A stretch of 51,806 nt of DNA from an uncultured Eisenbergiella sp. (GCA_947630215.1 CANRGX010000012.1:1-51806), one strand, 5' to 3'; shown: positions 1-8,522, counted from the first letter of the stretch. Numbers and translations are program-made. Notes: generated by a model not told the origin, from the letters alone.

Positions 1-79
1 CATCGAGCTTTCCATACCGGAGCTGGAGAAGTACTCCGGATTCCTGGAATGGATTGACGTCTGCCGGGAATGGGCTTGA
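1..79 (+). CDS. C-terminal end of an unidentified protein (partial)
   Basis: An open frame runs in from the left edge and stops at TGA 77-79. Only the last 25 residues are present (ending IDVCREWA), too little to name a family. The next gene starts 25 bases later with its own ribosome site, so the two could be co-transcribed. Confidence 0.45.
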   Translation, partial: IELSIPELEKYSGFLEWIDVCREWA

Positions 80-104
80 GGCGGCGTTTGGAGGAGAAAA
101 CAAT

Positions 105-434
105 ATGGACGGAAGAAAGATGGGATTCCTTGTTTGGGCGTTAGTCGGTTGTTTGATAATTGGTCTTGGCATTCATGCCTTTTTTTCAAAAAAAGCAGTG
201 GGTTTTTGGGCTAATGTGAAGACCTTTCCCGTGAATGACATAAGAGGATACAATCGTGCAACCGGTAGACTTCTTATGATTTACGGGTTTCTTTTTATCG
301 TGCTGGGAGTGCCGTTCCTTGGCGGTCAAAATTCGCCCTATCTTTTATGCAGCGTCTTCGGAGTCGTACTAGAAACCATCGCAGGGATGGCGATTTACAA
401 TTTATCTATTGAAAAGAAATTCAAAGCAGAATAG
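105..434 (+). CDS. Small integral membrane protein, unknown function
   Basis: A 109-residue protein with three or four hydrophobic segments: about residues 8-25, a middle stretch ending near GVPFLGG, and one near the C-terminus around SPYLLCSVFGVVLETIAG. The frame could start upstream at 54, but ATG 105 is chosen because GGAGGA lies about ten bases before it and the hydrophobic segment then begins close to the N-terminus. The layout (membrane segment, then a basic loop with VNDIRGYNRATG, then more membrane segments) recalls the small DUF3784-type proteins of Firmicutes, but I cannot assign it firmly. It follows a partial gene and precedes another membrane-anchored protein. Confidence 0.6.
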   Translation: MDGRKMGFLVWALVGCLIIGLGIHAFFSKKAVGFWANVKTFPVNDIRGYNRATGRLLMIYGFLFIVLGVPFLGGQNSPYLLCSVFGVVLETIAGMAIYNLSIEKKFKAE

Positions 435-499
435 AGAGGTTAGGTTCTACGGCATATAGAAGGCCGCACCGGCGCACAGGGTCATGGTATGAAGGGCGC

Positions 500-1240
500 A
501 TGGGAATGATGTGTAAGCAAAGAAATTGGAGAAATAAATTTTGGCATATCCTGCTCTGTGTGACCTTGGTGATGGCATTGGGCATTGTAAGCGTACGCAT
601 ATGGTACTTGGCGTCAAAACCGGATTGGTACGAGAAAGAGATGTATTTCACGCATGATTTTTATACCATGACGATGACACAAAGCGGCGAGGCGACAATC
701 CGTGATTATCTGCAGGCGTACAATACCGATGCCGTTGTTTGGAATGGCAATTACTTCCTGAACCGCAAGCGACTTGTCCTGGAAGATAAAAACGGTGCAG
801 AGCTGATTTTTACATCTGATGGGGAGAATTGGATATTTGATGCACAAAAATCAGGCGGCATGCCCAATTTCCCAGTTTGGGCAGAGAACCGTTCCGTGTG
901 GGAGCGGGGGAACCTGACCGCAGCTGTCTATGAGAAAGAAATGTCTTTTTGGTTTAACGACTGTGAGCTTAAACTGGATCAAGACGGCAGAGCCAGAATG
1001 ATTGACGTATTGGGGAGATTTGTTCCGGACTATACTCTTTGGACCGGCTGGTATTACTTGTATGATTCAGAGCTTGTATTAAAGGATTGGAGTGCGGACG
1101 TCGTGCTGGTTTTTTACGCAGAGGAGGAAAACTGGGTTCTTGACGAAAAGCGGTCGAGAGGAATCAGTCAGCTTCCTGAACTCGATCTGATGATGGGCCA
1201 ACGTACCGAGGACGAAATGATATGGAGACCGACGGGTTGA
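500..1240 (+). CDS. Membrane-anchored protein with an internal tandem duplication
   Basis: A 246-residue protein with one N-terminal transmembrane anchor (about residues 14-37), so the rest is probably outside the cell. The outer part is two related units of about 85-90 residues with a period of 100. Each begins YEKEM (residues 44 and 144) and shares a W-G-YYL/YFL step, an LVLxD strand, then NWxxDxxKSxG and a closing proline segment. GAAGGG at 491-496 supports the start at 500, though ATG 506 is also possible. No family is recognised. A duplicated beta-rich extracellular module suggests binding rather than catalysis, but that is inference. It is followed after 134 bases by an operator-promoter region and the ATPase gene. 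Confidence 0.6.
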   Translation: MGMMCKQRNWRNKFWHILLCVTLVMALGIVSVRIWYLASKPDWYEKEMYFTHDFYTMTMTQSGEATIRDYLQAYNTDAVVWNGNYFLNRKRLVLEDKNGAELIFTSDGENWIFDAQKSGGMPNFPVWAENRSVWERGNLTAAVYEKEMSFWFNDCELKLDQDGRARMIDVLGRFVPDYTLWTGWYYLYDSELVLKDWSADVVLVFYAEEENWVLDEKRSRGISQLPELDLMMGQRTEDEMIWRPTG

Positions 1241-1285
1241 CACCCTCACAGTGTGGAGAATAGAAAAGGATTCAGACATTGACAG

Positions 1286-1326
1286 ATTTAGTCAAGTATG
1301 ATTTGCCAAATCGTACTTGACTAAAT
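1286..1326. promoter_or_regulatory. 41-bp near-perfect palindrome (operator)
   Basis: Two 20-base arms, 1286-1305 and 1307-1326, surround one central base. The arms are complementary except for one T/G pair. The right arm contains the -35 box TTGACT of the following promoter, so a dimeric protein bound here would block RNA polymerase. There is no T-run behind it, so a terminator is less likely. Confidence 0.75.
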
Positions 1327-1345
1327 TTATTTTGCACGTTATACT
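1317..1345 (+). promoter_or_regulatory. Sigma-A promoter of the DUF234 ATPase gene
   Basis: TTGACT (1317-1322) and TATACT (1340-1345) are separated by exactly 17 bases. The -35 lies inside the right arm of the 41-bp palindrome. The ribosome site GGGAGG and the ATG at 1375 follow about 30 bases later. Confidence 0.75.
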
Positions 1346-1374
1346 GTAACTATCCTAAAAGGGAGGAAGTATAA

Positions 1375-2766
1375 ATGTTTATAGGCAGAGAACGTGAACT
1401 TGCAGCTCTAAACAAGCTGTATAGGTCAAACAGGTTTGAATTTGCCGTCATATACGGACGGCGCCGCGTCGGGAAAACGGCGTTGATCAATCAGTTTATT
1501 CGGGATAAAAATGCCATCTATTTTATGGGAGTTGAATCGAATGCCAAACAGAATCTTGAAAACCTCAGCAAGAGCATTTTGGAGTACCGTACCGGAACGG
1601 AAACGGAAAGCTCTTTTCTTTCTTTTCAGGCGGCGTTGGAGTATGTGTTCAGATTGTCCGAAAAGGAGCGGCTTATACTCGCCATCGACGAATATCCCTA
1701 CGTTGCGCGGTCGTCCAAAAGCCTTGCATCTACGTTTCAGATGCTCATCGACAAGTATAAAGACAATTCAAAACTGATGCTGATTCTCTGCGGCTCATCC
1801 ATGTCCTATATGGAGGATCGGGTTCTCGCCTACAAAGCGCCGCTTTACGGCAGACGGACAGCGCAGATGAAAATGGTTCCGTTTGACTTTGAGGAGACTT
1901 GTCGGTATTTTCAACATTTTTCTGATGAGGATAAGGCACTGATCTATGGAATGGTTGGCGGCACACCACAGTATCTGCTGCAAATGAATGATGAGTTAAG
2001 CGTTGAAGAAAACATCAAAAACACCTATTTAAATCCTACTTCCGCTCTCTTTGAGGAACCGGAAAATCTGCTCAAACAGGAAGTGCGGGAGCCTGCACTT
2101 TATAATGCCATCATCACGGCGATTGCAACCGGATCCACCCGGCTGTCGGAGATCGCCAGCAAGGTTGGAGAAGACACCAATGTATGTTCTATGTATGTAA
2201 AAAACCTCATTTCTCTTGGTATTATCCAAAAAGAGACGCCCTATGGTGAAACCGCGTCCCGGAAAGCGGTTTATTCCATTGAAGACAATCTGTTCCGATT
2301 CTGGTATCGTTTTGTGCCGGAGAACAGTTCCGTGATTGCCCGTGGCGCCGCCGATGTCGCCTATAAACGCATAGAGCCGTTCCTGTCCGACTATATGGGC
2401 AAGGTGTTTGAGGAGATCTGCAAGCAATATCTTTGGAAACTATTGCTTGCCGGAAAATGCCCGGTGATGTTTTCTTCTCTTGGCCGTTGGTGGGGCAATG
2501 ACCCGATAGAAAAGTGTCAGGCAGAGATTGATATTCTTGCCGAGCAGGACAAAGCCACAGCTCTTTTTGGCGAATGCAAATGGACAAACGAAAGAGTTGA
2601 TCTAAATGTCCTGGAAACGCTGGTAAAGCGCAGTAACCTGTTCCCGTATAAAACGAAGCACTTCTATCTTTTTGCCAAGTCCGGGTTCACCAGAGGGTGC
2701 ATTGGCCGGGCGAAAGAGATGGGAAACGTGACGTTGGTAAACTACGGGGATCTGCTGCAGATATGA
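1375..2766 (+). CDS. Archaeal-type ATPase with DUF234 nuclease-like C-terminus
   Basis: A 463-residue ATPase of the ATPase_2 (PF01637) type. It opens with the family signature MFIGRERELAAL, has a Walker A GRRRVGKT at residues 28-35 and a Walker B LILAIDEYPYV with D105/E106. The middle (about 240-290) reads as a winged-helix segment. The C-terminal part (about 310-463) is DUF234-like, with an ExD...GECKW pattern (AEIDILA ... FGECKW) as seen in PD-(D/E)xK nuclease folds. Members are common in archaea and gut Firmicutes and their function is poorly known. GGGAGG precedes the ATG by eight bases. The gene stands alone with its own promoter and palindromic operator, so autoregulation or control by a dedicated repressor is likely. 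Nuclease activity is inference only. Confidence 0.88.
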   Translation: MFIGRERELAALNKLYRSNRFEFAVIYGRRRVGKTALINQFIRDKNAIYFMGVESNAKQNLENLSKSILEYRTGTETESSFLSFQAALEYVFRLSEKERLILAIDEYPYVARSSKSLASTFQMLIDKYKDNSKLMLILCGSSMSYMEDRVLAYKAPLYGRRTAQMKMVPFDFEETCRYFQHFSDEDKALIYGMVGGTPQYLLQMNDELSVEENIKNTYLNPTSALFEEPENLLKQEVREPALYNAIITAIATGSTRLSEIASKVGEDTNVCSMYVKNLISLGIIQKETPYGETASRKAVYSIEDNLFRFWYRFVPENSSVIARGAADVAYKRIEPFLSDYMGKVFEEICKQYLWKLLLAGKCPVMFSSLGRWWGNDPIEKCQAEIDILAEQDKATALFGECKWTNERVDLNVLETLVKRSNLFPYKTKHFYLFAKSGFTRGCIGRAKEMGNVTLVNYGDLLQI

Positions 2767-2825
2767 TTGGAATCCTCAAAACGGTGTTTTGATTGTACGC
2801 ATCATTTCGCAGAAAGGAATACCAA

Positions 2826-3302
2826 ATGGAACGTGGTGGAATTGAAATGGATGAATTTCAACAAAAATTAACTGCTTTCTTTGCGGATTTTGGAAAAGGA
2901 AGAAAAATGGTGCTTTCCACATCTGAAAACGACAAAGTATCTTCCCGTATGATGAGCGTGATACAAATTGACGGTAAATTATATTTTCAGACCGATAGGA
3001 CGATGAAAAAGTATCATCAGATAAGGAAGAACAATAACGTTGCGTTATGTATAGATAATATCCAGATGGAAGGCAAATGTATCGAAGCCGGACATCCCCT
3101 GGATAATGCCGCGTTTTGTGATATTTTTCGGGAATGTTTCCAAGGGGCGTACGATGCTTATTCCGCGTTAAGCAACGAGAGACTTTTTGTTGTTCAACCC
3201 TGTTACATAGAGCGTTGGATATATCAGGATGGCGTTCCTTATGTGGAAACCTTTGATATAAATACGCAGCAATATAGTTTCGACAGGTATTTGGGCGTGT
3301 AA
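2826..3302 (+). CDS. Pyridoxamine 5'-phosphate oxidase-like FMN-binding protein
   Basis: A 158-residue protein of the PNPOx-like split-barrel family. The pattern is a short helix (FQQKLTAFFADFGKG), then KMVLSTSENDKVSSRMMSV, LYFQTDRTMKKYHQIRKNNNVALCIDNIQMEG and a C-terminal aromatic strand ERWIYQDG. These proteins bind FMN or F420-type flavins and act as small oxidoreductases; the substrate here is unknown. ATG 2826 is chosen because AAAGGA lies about eight bases upstream. ATG 2847 (MDEFQQ) is an alternative that agrees with the usual family N-terminus. It lies 59 bases after the ATPase gene and may be read from the same promoter. Confidence 0.75.
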   Translation: MERGGIEMDEFQQKLTAFFADFGKGRKMVLSTSENDKVSSRMMSVIQIDGKLYFQTDRTMKKYHQIRKNNNVALCIDNIQMEGKCIEAGHPLDNAAFCDIFRECFQGAYDAYSALSNERLFVVQPCYIERWIYQDGVPYVETFDINTQQYSFDRYLGV

Positions 3303-3320
3303 AGGTCAGCTTACAAAGGT

Positions 3321-3781
3321 ATGAGAACAGAAATCATCCAAAAATGTAACATCCCGTTTTGCAACAGTAAATTTCTGAAAAGGTTCTGTCAGGGAGCGCT
3401 GGCGGCTGTTTTGCCATTGCTGTTTGTTTTGCTGATAACAGGGTGTGGGAAATCGGCGGCCAAACCTTTACCGCGTCCCTGGAGGACAACGCAGCGGCAC
3501 GGGAGCTTCTCGAAATCCTGCGGCAGGCGCCGGTCTCCCTTGACATGAGGGACTATTCCGGCTTTGAGAAGGTCGGCTCCCTGGGGCAGAGTCTTACCAC
3601 GGACAACCGCCGGATCACAACCGGCGCGGGCGACATCGTTTTATACAACGGGGACAATATCGTAATGTTTTACGGTTCCAATTCCTGGAGCTATACCAGG
3701 CTGGGGCATATCGACGATCTGACCGGCTGGGAGGAAGCGCTGGGCAGCGGCAGGATTACGGCGGTGTTTTCTATTCCGTGA
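3321..3781 (+). pseudogene. Broken cyclophilin-like lipoprotein gene
   Basis: Two pieces of one gene lie in different frames. The first, from ATG 3321, encodes a lipoprotein signal peptide with a clear lipobox (LLITGCG) and then runs out of frame. The second, readable from about 3443 in another frame to TGA 3781, is a cyclophilin-like domain of the kind attached to such lipoproteins (IGGQTFTASLEDNAAARELL, then DMRDYSGFEKVG, ending GRITAVFS). Only about one codon separates the lipobox from the domain, so the usual linker is missing as well as the frame. A deletion at 3440-3450 explains both. A GTG at 3443 could start the domain alone, but it has no ribosome site and no export signal. Confidence 0.75.
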
Positions 3782-3824
3782 CAGATCGGCGGGCAAAAGT
3801 CGGACGGCCTTTTGGAAGGCCAGG

Positions 3825-4820
3825 TCACGGTCTGCCCGCGGTCAGTTCATTTTCCACGGTTTCCCCGGCAAAGAATTTCCGGAGGTTTTCCACCGTGGTT
3901 TTTGCAATGGCCTCCAGGGCTTCTTTTGTCAGAAACGCCTGATGGCTGGTGACCAGCACGTTGGGCTGGCTGAGCAGGAGGTTTAAGGTGTCGTCGCGCA
4001 TGACCTTTCCGGAAACGTCCTCGTAAAAAATGTCCGCTTCCTCCTCATAGACGTCCAATCCGGCGGCGCCGACTTTTCCGGATTTGATATGGTCTAACAG
4101 CGCTTCGGAGTCGATGAGGGCGCCGCGGGAGGTGTTGAGAAGAATGACGCCGTCTTTCATGGCGCAAAAGGCGTCCCGGTTGAGCAGATGGTAGGTGGAC
4201 GGCGTCAGGGGACAGTGGAGGGATAAGACGTCCGCCTGCCGGATGAGTTCGTTCAGTCCCACGTATTCCACGCCCGCGCCCCAGACCGGCTTCGGATCGT
4301 AGGCGTATACCTTCGCCCCCAGTCCCTGTACCATAGCGGCAAAGCGCATTCCCACCTTACCGGTGCCGATGACGCCCACGCATTTGCCCTCGATATTGGT
4401 GCCCACAAGCCCTTCCAGACTGAAATTTCTTTCTCTCGTCCGGGTGAACGCACGGTGCGTCTGCCGGGTCAGCGTCAGCAGCAGCGCCAGGGCGTGTTCG
4501 GCCACGGAAGCGGGGGAATAGGCCGGAACGCGGAAGACGCGGATGCCGTATTTGGCGGCGGTTTTCAGATCCACGTTGTTGTACCCGGCGCACCGCAGGG
4601 CTATCGCCCTGACGCCGTATTTGGCCAGAAGCGGCAGCGTTTCTTTGCCCAGATCGTCGTTGACGAAGGCGCACACGGCGGACGCGTTTTGGGCGAGGAC
4701 AGCGGTATCCGGGGTGAGTTTATTTTCCAGATAGAACAGTTCCAGCCCGGCGCCGGGCGACAGCCTGTCAAAGTACGTCCTGTCATAGCTGCGGGCATCA
4801 AAAAAGGCGATTCTTTCCAT
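3825..4820 (-). CDS. ldhA: D-lactate dehydrogenase (D-2-hydroxyacid dehydrogenase)
   Basis: A 331-residue NAD-dependent D-2-hydroxyacid dehydrogenase that interconverts pyruvate and D-lactate in the cytoplasm. Visible are the Rossmann motif GVIGTGKVG (about 149-157), R232 in LLNTSRGALID, the acidic DVYEEE near 256-261 and H293 in TSHQAFLT. The stretch DIFYEDVSG is typical of D-lactate dehydrogenases rather than glycerate or phosphoglycerate enzymes. ATG 4820 is chosen because AGGAAGGA lies just upstream; the longer open frame to 4889 is not needed. It is transcribed opposite to both neighbours and converges with the broken cyclophilin-like gene. It probably reoxidises NADH during fermentation. 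Confidence 0.88.
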   Translation of the reverse strand: MERIAFFDARSYDRTYFDRLSPGAGLELFYLENKLTPDTAVLAQNASAVCAFVNDDLGKETLPLLAKYGVRAIALRCAGYNNVDLKTAAKYGIRVFRVPAYSPASVAEHALALLLTLTRQTHRAFTRTRERNFSLEGLVGTNIEGKCVGVIGTGKVGMRFAAMVQGLGAKVYAYDPKPVWGAGVEYVGLNELIRQADVLSLHCPLTPSTYHLLNRDAFCAMKDGVILLNTSRGALIDSEALLDHIKSGKVGAAGLDVYEEEADIFYEDVSGKVMRDDTLNLLLSQPNVLVTSHQAFLTKEALEAIAKTTVENLRKFFAGETVENELTAGRP

Positions 4821-4950
4821 TTTCCTTCCTCCCAGGGTTAAAAAGTTGATTTTGGTTTTTTTAGTGTGCCCCGTTTCCGGCAATATCATGAAAAGGGACG
4901 CAAAAGTTTTTGCAGCGGCCCGGCCGGTACAGGCGGGACAGAATCGGCTG

Positions 4951-4979
4951 TGGACTTATCCGGGTATTTCGTATATACT
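4951..4979 (+). promoter_or_regulatory. Promoter of the DUF6020-like membrane gene
   Basis: TGGACT (4951-4956) and TATACT (4974-4979) are 17 bases apart. The start codon at 5022 follows 42 bases downstream. Confidence 0.55.
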
Positions 4980-5021
4980 TTAGGTGGTCGCGCGGCGGAT
5001 ACGCAGCGTAGGGAGGGAAAG

Positions 5022-6731
5022 ATGTACGGACGCATAAAAGAATGGGTCAAAAAGGAACGGCTGTTTTTGCTGTGCGGTCTGCTCGTGGCTTTTTTTGAGG
5101 TCCTGGGCATTCTGTTATGCAAAATCGCAGAGGAAGGAAAGACCGGTCTGTTTTCTGTTAAAAATCTGCTTCTGCTCCTTTTGTCGGGCAGCGTTACCTT
5201 TGTTTTTACCGTGGCGGTTCTGGCCGGTATGCTGTATGGCGGGCGGCGTTTCGTTTCGGGCCCCGCAGAGCGTTCGGGACTGCTTTCCAGGCCGGTTTTT
5301 TATTATTTCGCCCTGCTTGTCGGCTGGACGCCCTGTTTTCTGGCGTATTTTCCGGCCATCTATTCTTATGACGGCGAGCCGCAGCTGATTCAGTATACCC
5401 AGCATGCGTTCAATAATCATCATCCCATTGCCCACACGCTGATCCTTGGCGCCTGCTACGATCTTGGGAAATATTTGCAGCAGAGAAACTGTCCGTTAGA
5501 CGGCATGGCGATCTATGCCTTTTTGCAGATGCTGCTGCTTGCGGGGGCATTTACATGCGGATTTGCGTTTTTAATCCGCCGTAACGCCCCGAGGCGGATG
5601 CGTATCGCAACGCTTCTCTGGTGCGTTTTCTTTCCCGTGCATCCCCTTATGGCCATCAGTACGACAAAGGATACCTTCTTTACGGCCTTTTTTCTGATGA
5701 CATTCTTCCTTCTTGCCCGGATAACGGAAAAGGGAGAGAACCCCGGAAAATGGGAACTGCTGATGCTGTGCGCCGGGAATCTTTGCATGATGCTGTTTCG
5801 CAAAAACGGGGTATATATCCAAATCATACTGTTTTTCATCGAGGCGGCGGCCGCGCTGTGCGGTCTGCGCGCCTGTCAAAAAGGGCGCGGCAGGGCCGAC
5901 GGTTTTGCGGGGAAAAGCCGTACCGGGGTATGGATGCGGCTTGCGGCCGTCACGCTTTTTAGTATCTGCCTGTTTTTTGTATCGGATGCCGCCCTTGTGC
6001 GGGCAACCGGCGCAGAACCGGGCGAAGCGGCGGAGGCGTTGAACATTCCGCTGCAGCAGCTGGCCAGATCGTATAAGAGCGGCGGGGAAAGAATGGACGA
6101 AAAAGACCGGGAGCTGCTTTTTTCGTATCTGCCGCCGGAAGGCATGGAAAATTACCGGCCCTATATTTCGGACGGGGTGAAAATGTATTTCAACAACGCG
6201 TTGTATCAGGAAAATCCGGCGGGGTTCTGGCGCGTTTATGCGCGGCTGTTTCTGCAATATCCCGGCTCCTATTTGATTGCGCCGGCGTATCTGACGATGG
6301 GGGACTGGTTTTTGACGGATACCTCGCACACGTTGGTTTACCGGGACTGGTGGCGTGACAGAACCGGATATCTGATCACGGACGCGAAGCCGGTTTTTGC
6401 GGAGAGATTCGTAAAGAAGGAAAATCTGCTGCCCGCCGTCAGAAATATCTATGAAGCAATCGTCACAGACTGCGTCTATCAGCGTTTTTTGCCAGCGAAA
6501 ATTCTGTTTGCCCCGGCACTCTATTGTTTTCTGACCCTGTTTGCGGGACTTGCATTTTTCAGACAAAGGCGTTACGGACAGTTGGTTCCGTGGGCCGTCG
6601 CGGCGATCTATTTTCTGACGGCAGCTGCGGGCCCCTGCGTGCTGGTCCGGTATATCTATCCCTTTATGGCGCTGATCCCGTTTCTCGCCTTTCAGGTGGT
6701 CAGAAAAGACGTAGGCCGTCCTGTTCTTTGA
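5022..6731 (+). CDS. Polytopic membrane protein, DUF6020-like (glycosyltransferase-like)
   Basis: A 569-residue protein with about ten membrane segments, spread through the N-terminal half and again at the C-terminus. Conserved-looking cytosol/membrane boundary motifs are FPAIYSYDGEPQ, NNHHPIAHTL, ISTTKDTFFTAFFL and MLFRKNGVY, which match my memory of the DUF6020 family in Firmicutes and Streptococcus capsule or wall loci. A large loop (about 330-460) lies between the membrane halves. The arrangement resembles lipid-linked-sugar-dependent (GT-C-like) glycosyltransferases, but no catalytic proof is visible. ATG 5022 has GGGAGG eight bases upstream; the frame is open back to 4866 without support. 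A GC-rich small membrane protein follows after 111 bases. Confidence 0.65.
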   Translation: MYGRIKEWVKKERLFLLCGLLVAFFEVLGILLCKIAEEGKTGLFSVKNLLLLLLSGSVTFVFTVAVLAGMLYGGRRFVSGPAERSGLLSRPVFYYFALLVGWTPCFLAYFPAIYSYDGEPQLIQYTQHAFNNHHPIAHTLILGACYDLGKYLQQRNCPLDGMAIYAFLQMLLLAGAFTCGFAFLIRRNAPRRMRIATLLWCVFFPVHPLMAISTTKDTFFTAFFLMTFFLLARITEKGENPGKWELLMLCAGNLCMMLFRKNGVYIQIILFFIEAAAALCGLRACQKGRGRADGFAGKSRTGVWMRLAAVTLFSICLFFVSDAALVRATGAEPGEAAEALNIPLQQLARSYKSGGERMDEKDRELLFSYLPPEGMENYRPYISDGVKMYFNNALYQENPAGFWRVYARLFLQYPGSYLIAPAYLTMGDWFLTDTSHTLVYRDWWRDRTGYLITDAKPVFAERFVKKENLLPAVRNIYEAIVTDCVYQRFLPAKILFAPALYCFLTLFAGLAFFRQRRYGQLVPWAVAAIYFLTAAAGPCVLVRYIYPFMALIPFLAFQVVRKDVGRPVL

Positions 6732-6743
6732 CCGGGAAGGGGA

Positions 6744-6773
6744 TTGCATATTCCCTTCCAAACGTGGTATATT
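6744..6773 (+). promoter_or_regulatory. Promoter upstream of the small membrane gene and MATE exporter
   Basis: TTGCAT (6744-6749) and TATATT (6768-6773) are separated by 18 bases. They lie just behind the stop of the preceding gene. Confidence 0.5.
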
Positions 6774-6842
6774 TTAAGCAGCTGCAGAAGTCGTTTTTGG
6801 CAAAAGGAGAGGGCCGAAAAAAAGGACCCGACAGGAGGCATG

Positions 6843-7088
6843 ATGGGAAAAGAGAAAAAAGTGCGGATTTTGTTTCTCATAAGAATAGCGCTTTGGATCA
6901 CGGCGGCGGCCGCCACCTTTTACTGGATCTATTGGTCCTTTAAGCTGTACGCCATGGGGATTTACGATGTGTACGAATACAGCGGCTATCTGCGCCCTAT
7001 TTTTGGCAGGGGAATGCTGATCGCCTTCGTGAGCCTTTGCATCAGTCTGATCCTGCGCAGTATAAGCGACAGGATAAAGGCCAAATAA
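6843..7088 (+). CDS. Small two-helix membrane protein, unknown
   Basis: An 81-residue protein with two predicted membrane helices: FLIRIALWITAAAATFYWIYW and GMLIAFVSLCISLILRSI. It has basic ends (MGKEKKVR and RIKAK). AGGAGG lies at 6833-6838. ATG 6843 is preferred to ATG 6840 because the spacing from the ribosome site is less cramped. No family is recognised. The MATE exporter starts 16 bases after its stop and probably shares the transcript. Confidence 0.6.
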   Translation: MGKEKKVRILFLIRIALWITAAAATFYWIYWSFKLYAMGIYDVYEYSGYLRPIFGRGMLIAFVSLCISLILRSISDRIKAK

Positions 7089-7104
7089 AGGGGAGATTAC
7101 ACAA

Positions 7105-8436
7105 ATGAAAAACCTTACGCAGGGGAAGCCGCTCAAAGTGATTTTGCTGTTTGCCATTCCGCTGTATATCGGGCAGCTGTTTCAGCTGGGCTACAGTCTG
7201 ATAGATACGCGGATCATCGGCAGTACTCTGGGAGAGTCCTCTTTGGCGGCAGTGGGCGCAACCACCTCTCTCAGCGATCTGCTGATTGAATTTATCAACG
7301 GTGTAATCTGCGGGTATGGCATTATCGTAGCCACTTATTTTGGCGCGAAGGATGAAAAAAAGCTGCGCAGATCTATCGGCGGAACGGTAGTGCTGAGTGT
7401 AGTCCTTACGGTGCTTTTGAGTATGGGGTGCCTGTTTTTTCTGTCTCCTATTCTGGATTTCCTCAATGTCTCCCCGGAACTTGTTCCGGAGGCATCCGCT
7501 TATATCCGGATTATCATTGCAGGGTTGATCGCAACCACGCTGTACAACGTGTGCGCCGCCATCTTACGGGCGATAGGCGATTCCTTTACGCCGTTGCTGT
7601 TCTTGATTTTTTCCAACCTTTTGAATGTTGTACTGGACTATCTGCTGATTCTTCGGTTCGACATGGGCGTTACGGGAGCTGCTTTGGCCACCGTTGTATC
7701 GCAGGCACTGTCGGCGGTTTTGTGCTTTATCTATATGCGCAGAAAATATCCGCAGATCCGTCTGCACACAAGCGATATGGCTCCGGAAAAAGAACTGTAT
7801 CAGGAGCTTCTTCCGAGGGGATTTTCCATGGGCTTTATGCTTTCCTTTGTCCTGATGGGTTCTTTGGCGTTACAGACAGCCATCAACGCCTTAGGGATGA
7901 ACATCATTGTGGCGCACACAGGAGCACGGAAAGCGACCTCTTTGTTTCTGATGGTTTTCTTTGTTCTGGGAACGGCGCTTGCTACCTATTGCGGACAGAA
8001 TTTGGGCGCGGAAGAATATGGGCGCATAAAACAGGGGATCCGCGATACCATTTTATTTTCGTTCTGTTGGTATCTGTTTGTGCTGCTTATCGTGTTTACG
8101 CTGTCGCCGGTCATCATCAACTTAATTACCGCCAGTCGGGAACCGGAAATTATTCGTAACGCGGTACTTTATTTAAAGGTCAATGCCTCATTTTATTTCT
8201 TGCCCGCTATTATCTGTATTTTACGGAACAGTATGCAAGGGTTCGGAGACAGCAGGACGCCGCTGGTTTCCAGTCTGATTGAGTTGGTGGGGAAGGTGCT
8301 GATTGCATACCTTTTGGTTCCCAATCTACAGTATATGGGCGTGGTGTTGTCGGAGCCTATTGTATGGGCCCTTATGGTGATTCCTCTTATTGTCAGTATT
8401 CTTCGGAATCCCATTCTGCGAAAAGTACGGGGTTAG
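7105..8436 (+). CDS. MATE family multidrug/metabolite exporter
   Basis: A 443-residue protein with about twelve membrane helices in two related halves, the hallmark of MATE transporters. The opening is the family's LTQGKPLKVILLFAIPLYIGQLFQLGYSLID, followed by TRIIGSTLGESSLAAVGAT; later come GVICGYGIIVATYFGA and, in the second half, FFVLGTALATYCGQNLGAEEYGRI. Such proteins export cationic drugs or metabolites in exchange for Na+ or H+. The substrate cannot be read from the sequence. GGGGAG precedes ATG 7105. It follows the small membrane gene closely. Right behind it begins a relic related to the end of an ABC ATPase gene. Confidence 0.92.
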   Translation: MKNLTQGKPLKVILLFAIPLYIGQLFQLGYSLIDTRIIGSTLGESSLAAVGATTSLSDLLIEFINGVICGYGIIVATYFGAKDEKKLRRSIGGTVVLSVVLTVLLSMGCLFFLSPILDFLNVSPELVPEASAYIRIIIAGLIATTLYNVCAAILRAIGDSFTPLLFLIFSNLLNVVLDYLLILRFDMGVTGAALATVVSQALSAVLCFIYMRRKYPQIRLHTSDMAPEKELYQELLPRGFSMGFMLSFVLMGSLALQTAINALGMNIIVAHTGARKATSLFLMVFFVLGTALATYCGQNLGAEEYGRIKQGIRDTILFSFCWYLFVLLIVFTLSPVIINLITASREPEIIRNAVLYLKVNASFYFLPAIICILRNSMQGFGDSRTPLVSSLIELVGKVLIAYLLVPNLQYMGVVLSEPIVWALMVIPLIVSILRNPILRKVRG

Positions 8437-8448
8437 GCAATGGGCAAC

Positions 8449-8513
8449 TATAATTTGGATTTACTGACCGCATGAAGTGATTATGCGGGAGAATGGATCA
8501 AAACCTGAAGGGA
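8449..8513 (+). repeat. Relic similar to the 3' end of the ABC ATPase gene at 12.7 kb
   Basis: Read in one frame, 8455-8496 gives LDLLTA, a stop, then SDYAGEW. The end of the ATPase gene at 12,744 reads LTDLPAARSDYAGE and stop. At the DNA level 8468-8513 matches 12716-12761 at about 36 of 46 positions without gaps. In each case a gene starts about ten bases after the match (8523 and 12770). The segment therefore looks like the remains of a second, related ATPase gene, or one arm of a flanking duplication. Confidence 0.6.
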
Positions 8514-8522
8514 GAGATAAAG

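Noticed and set aside
3785-3840. GGCCTT/AAGGCC hairpin as terminator between convergent genes
   Set aside because: Only six base pairs and no T-run; not strong enough to list as a feature.
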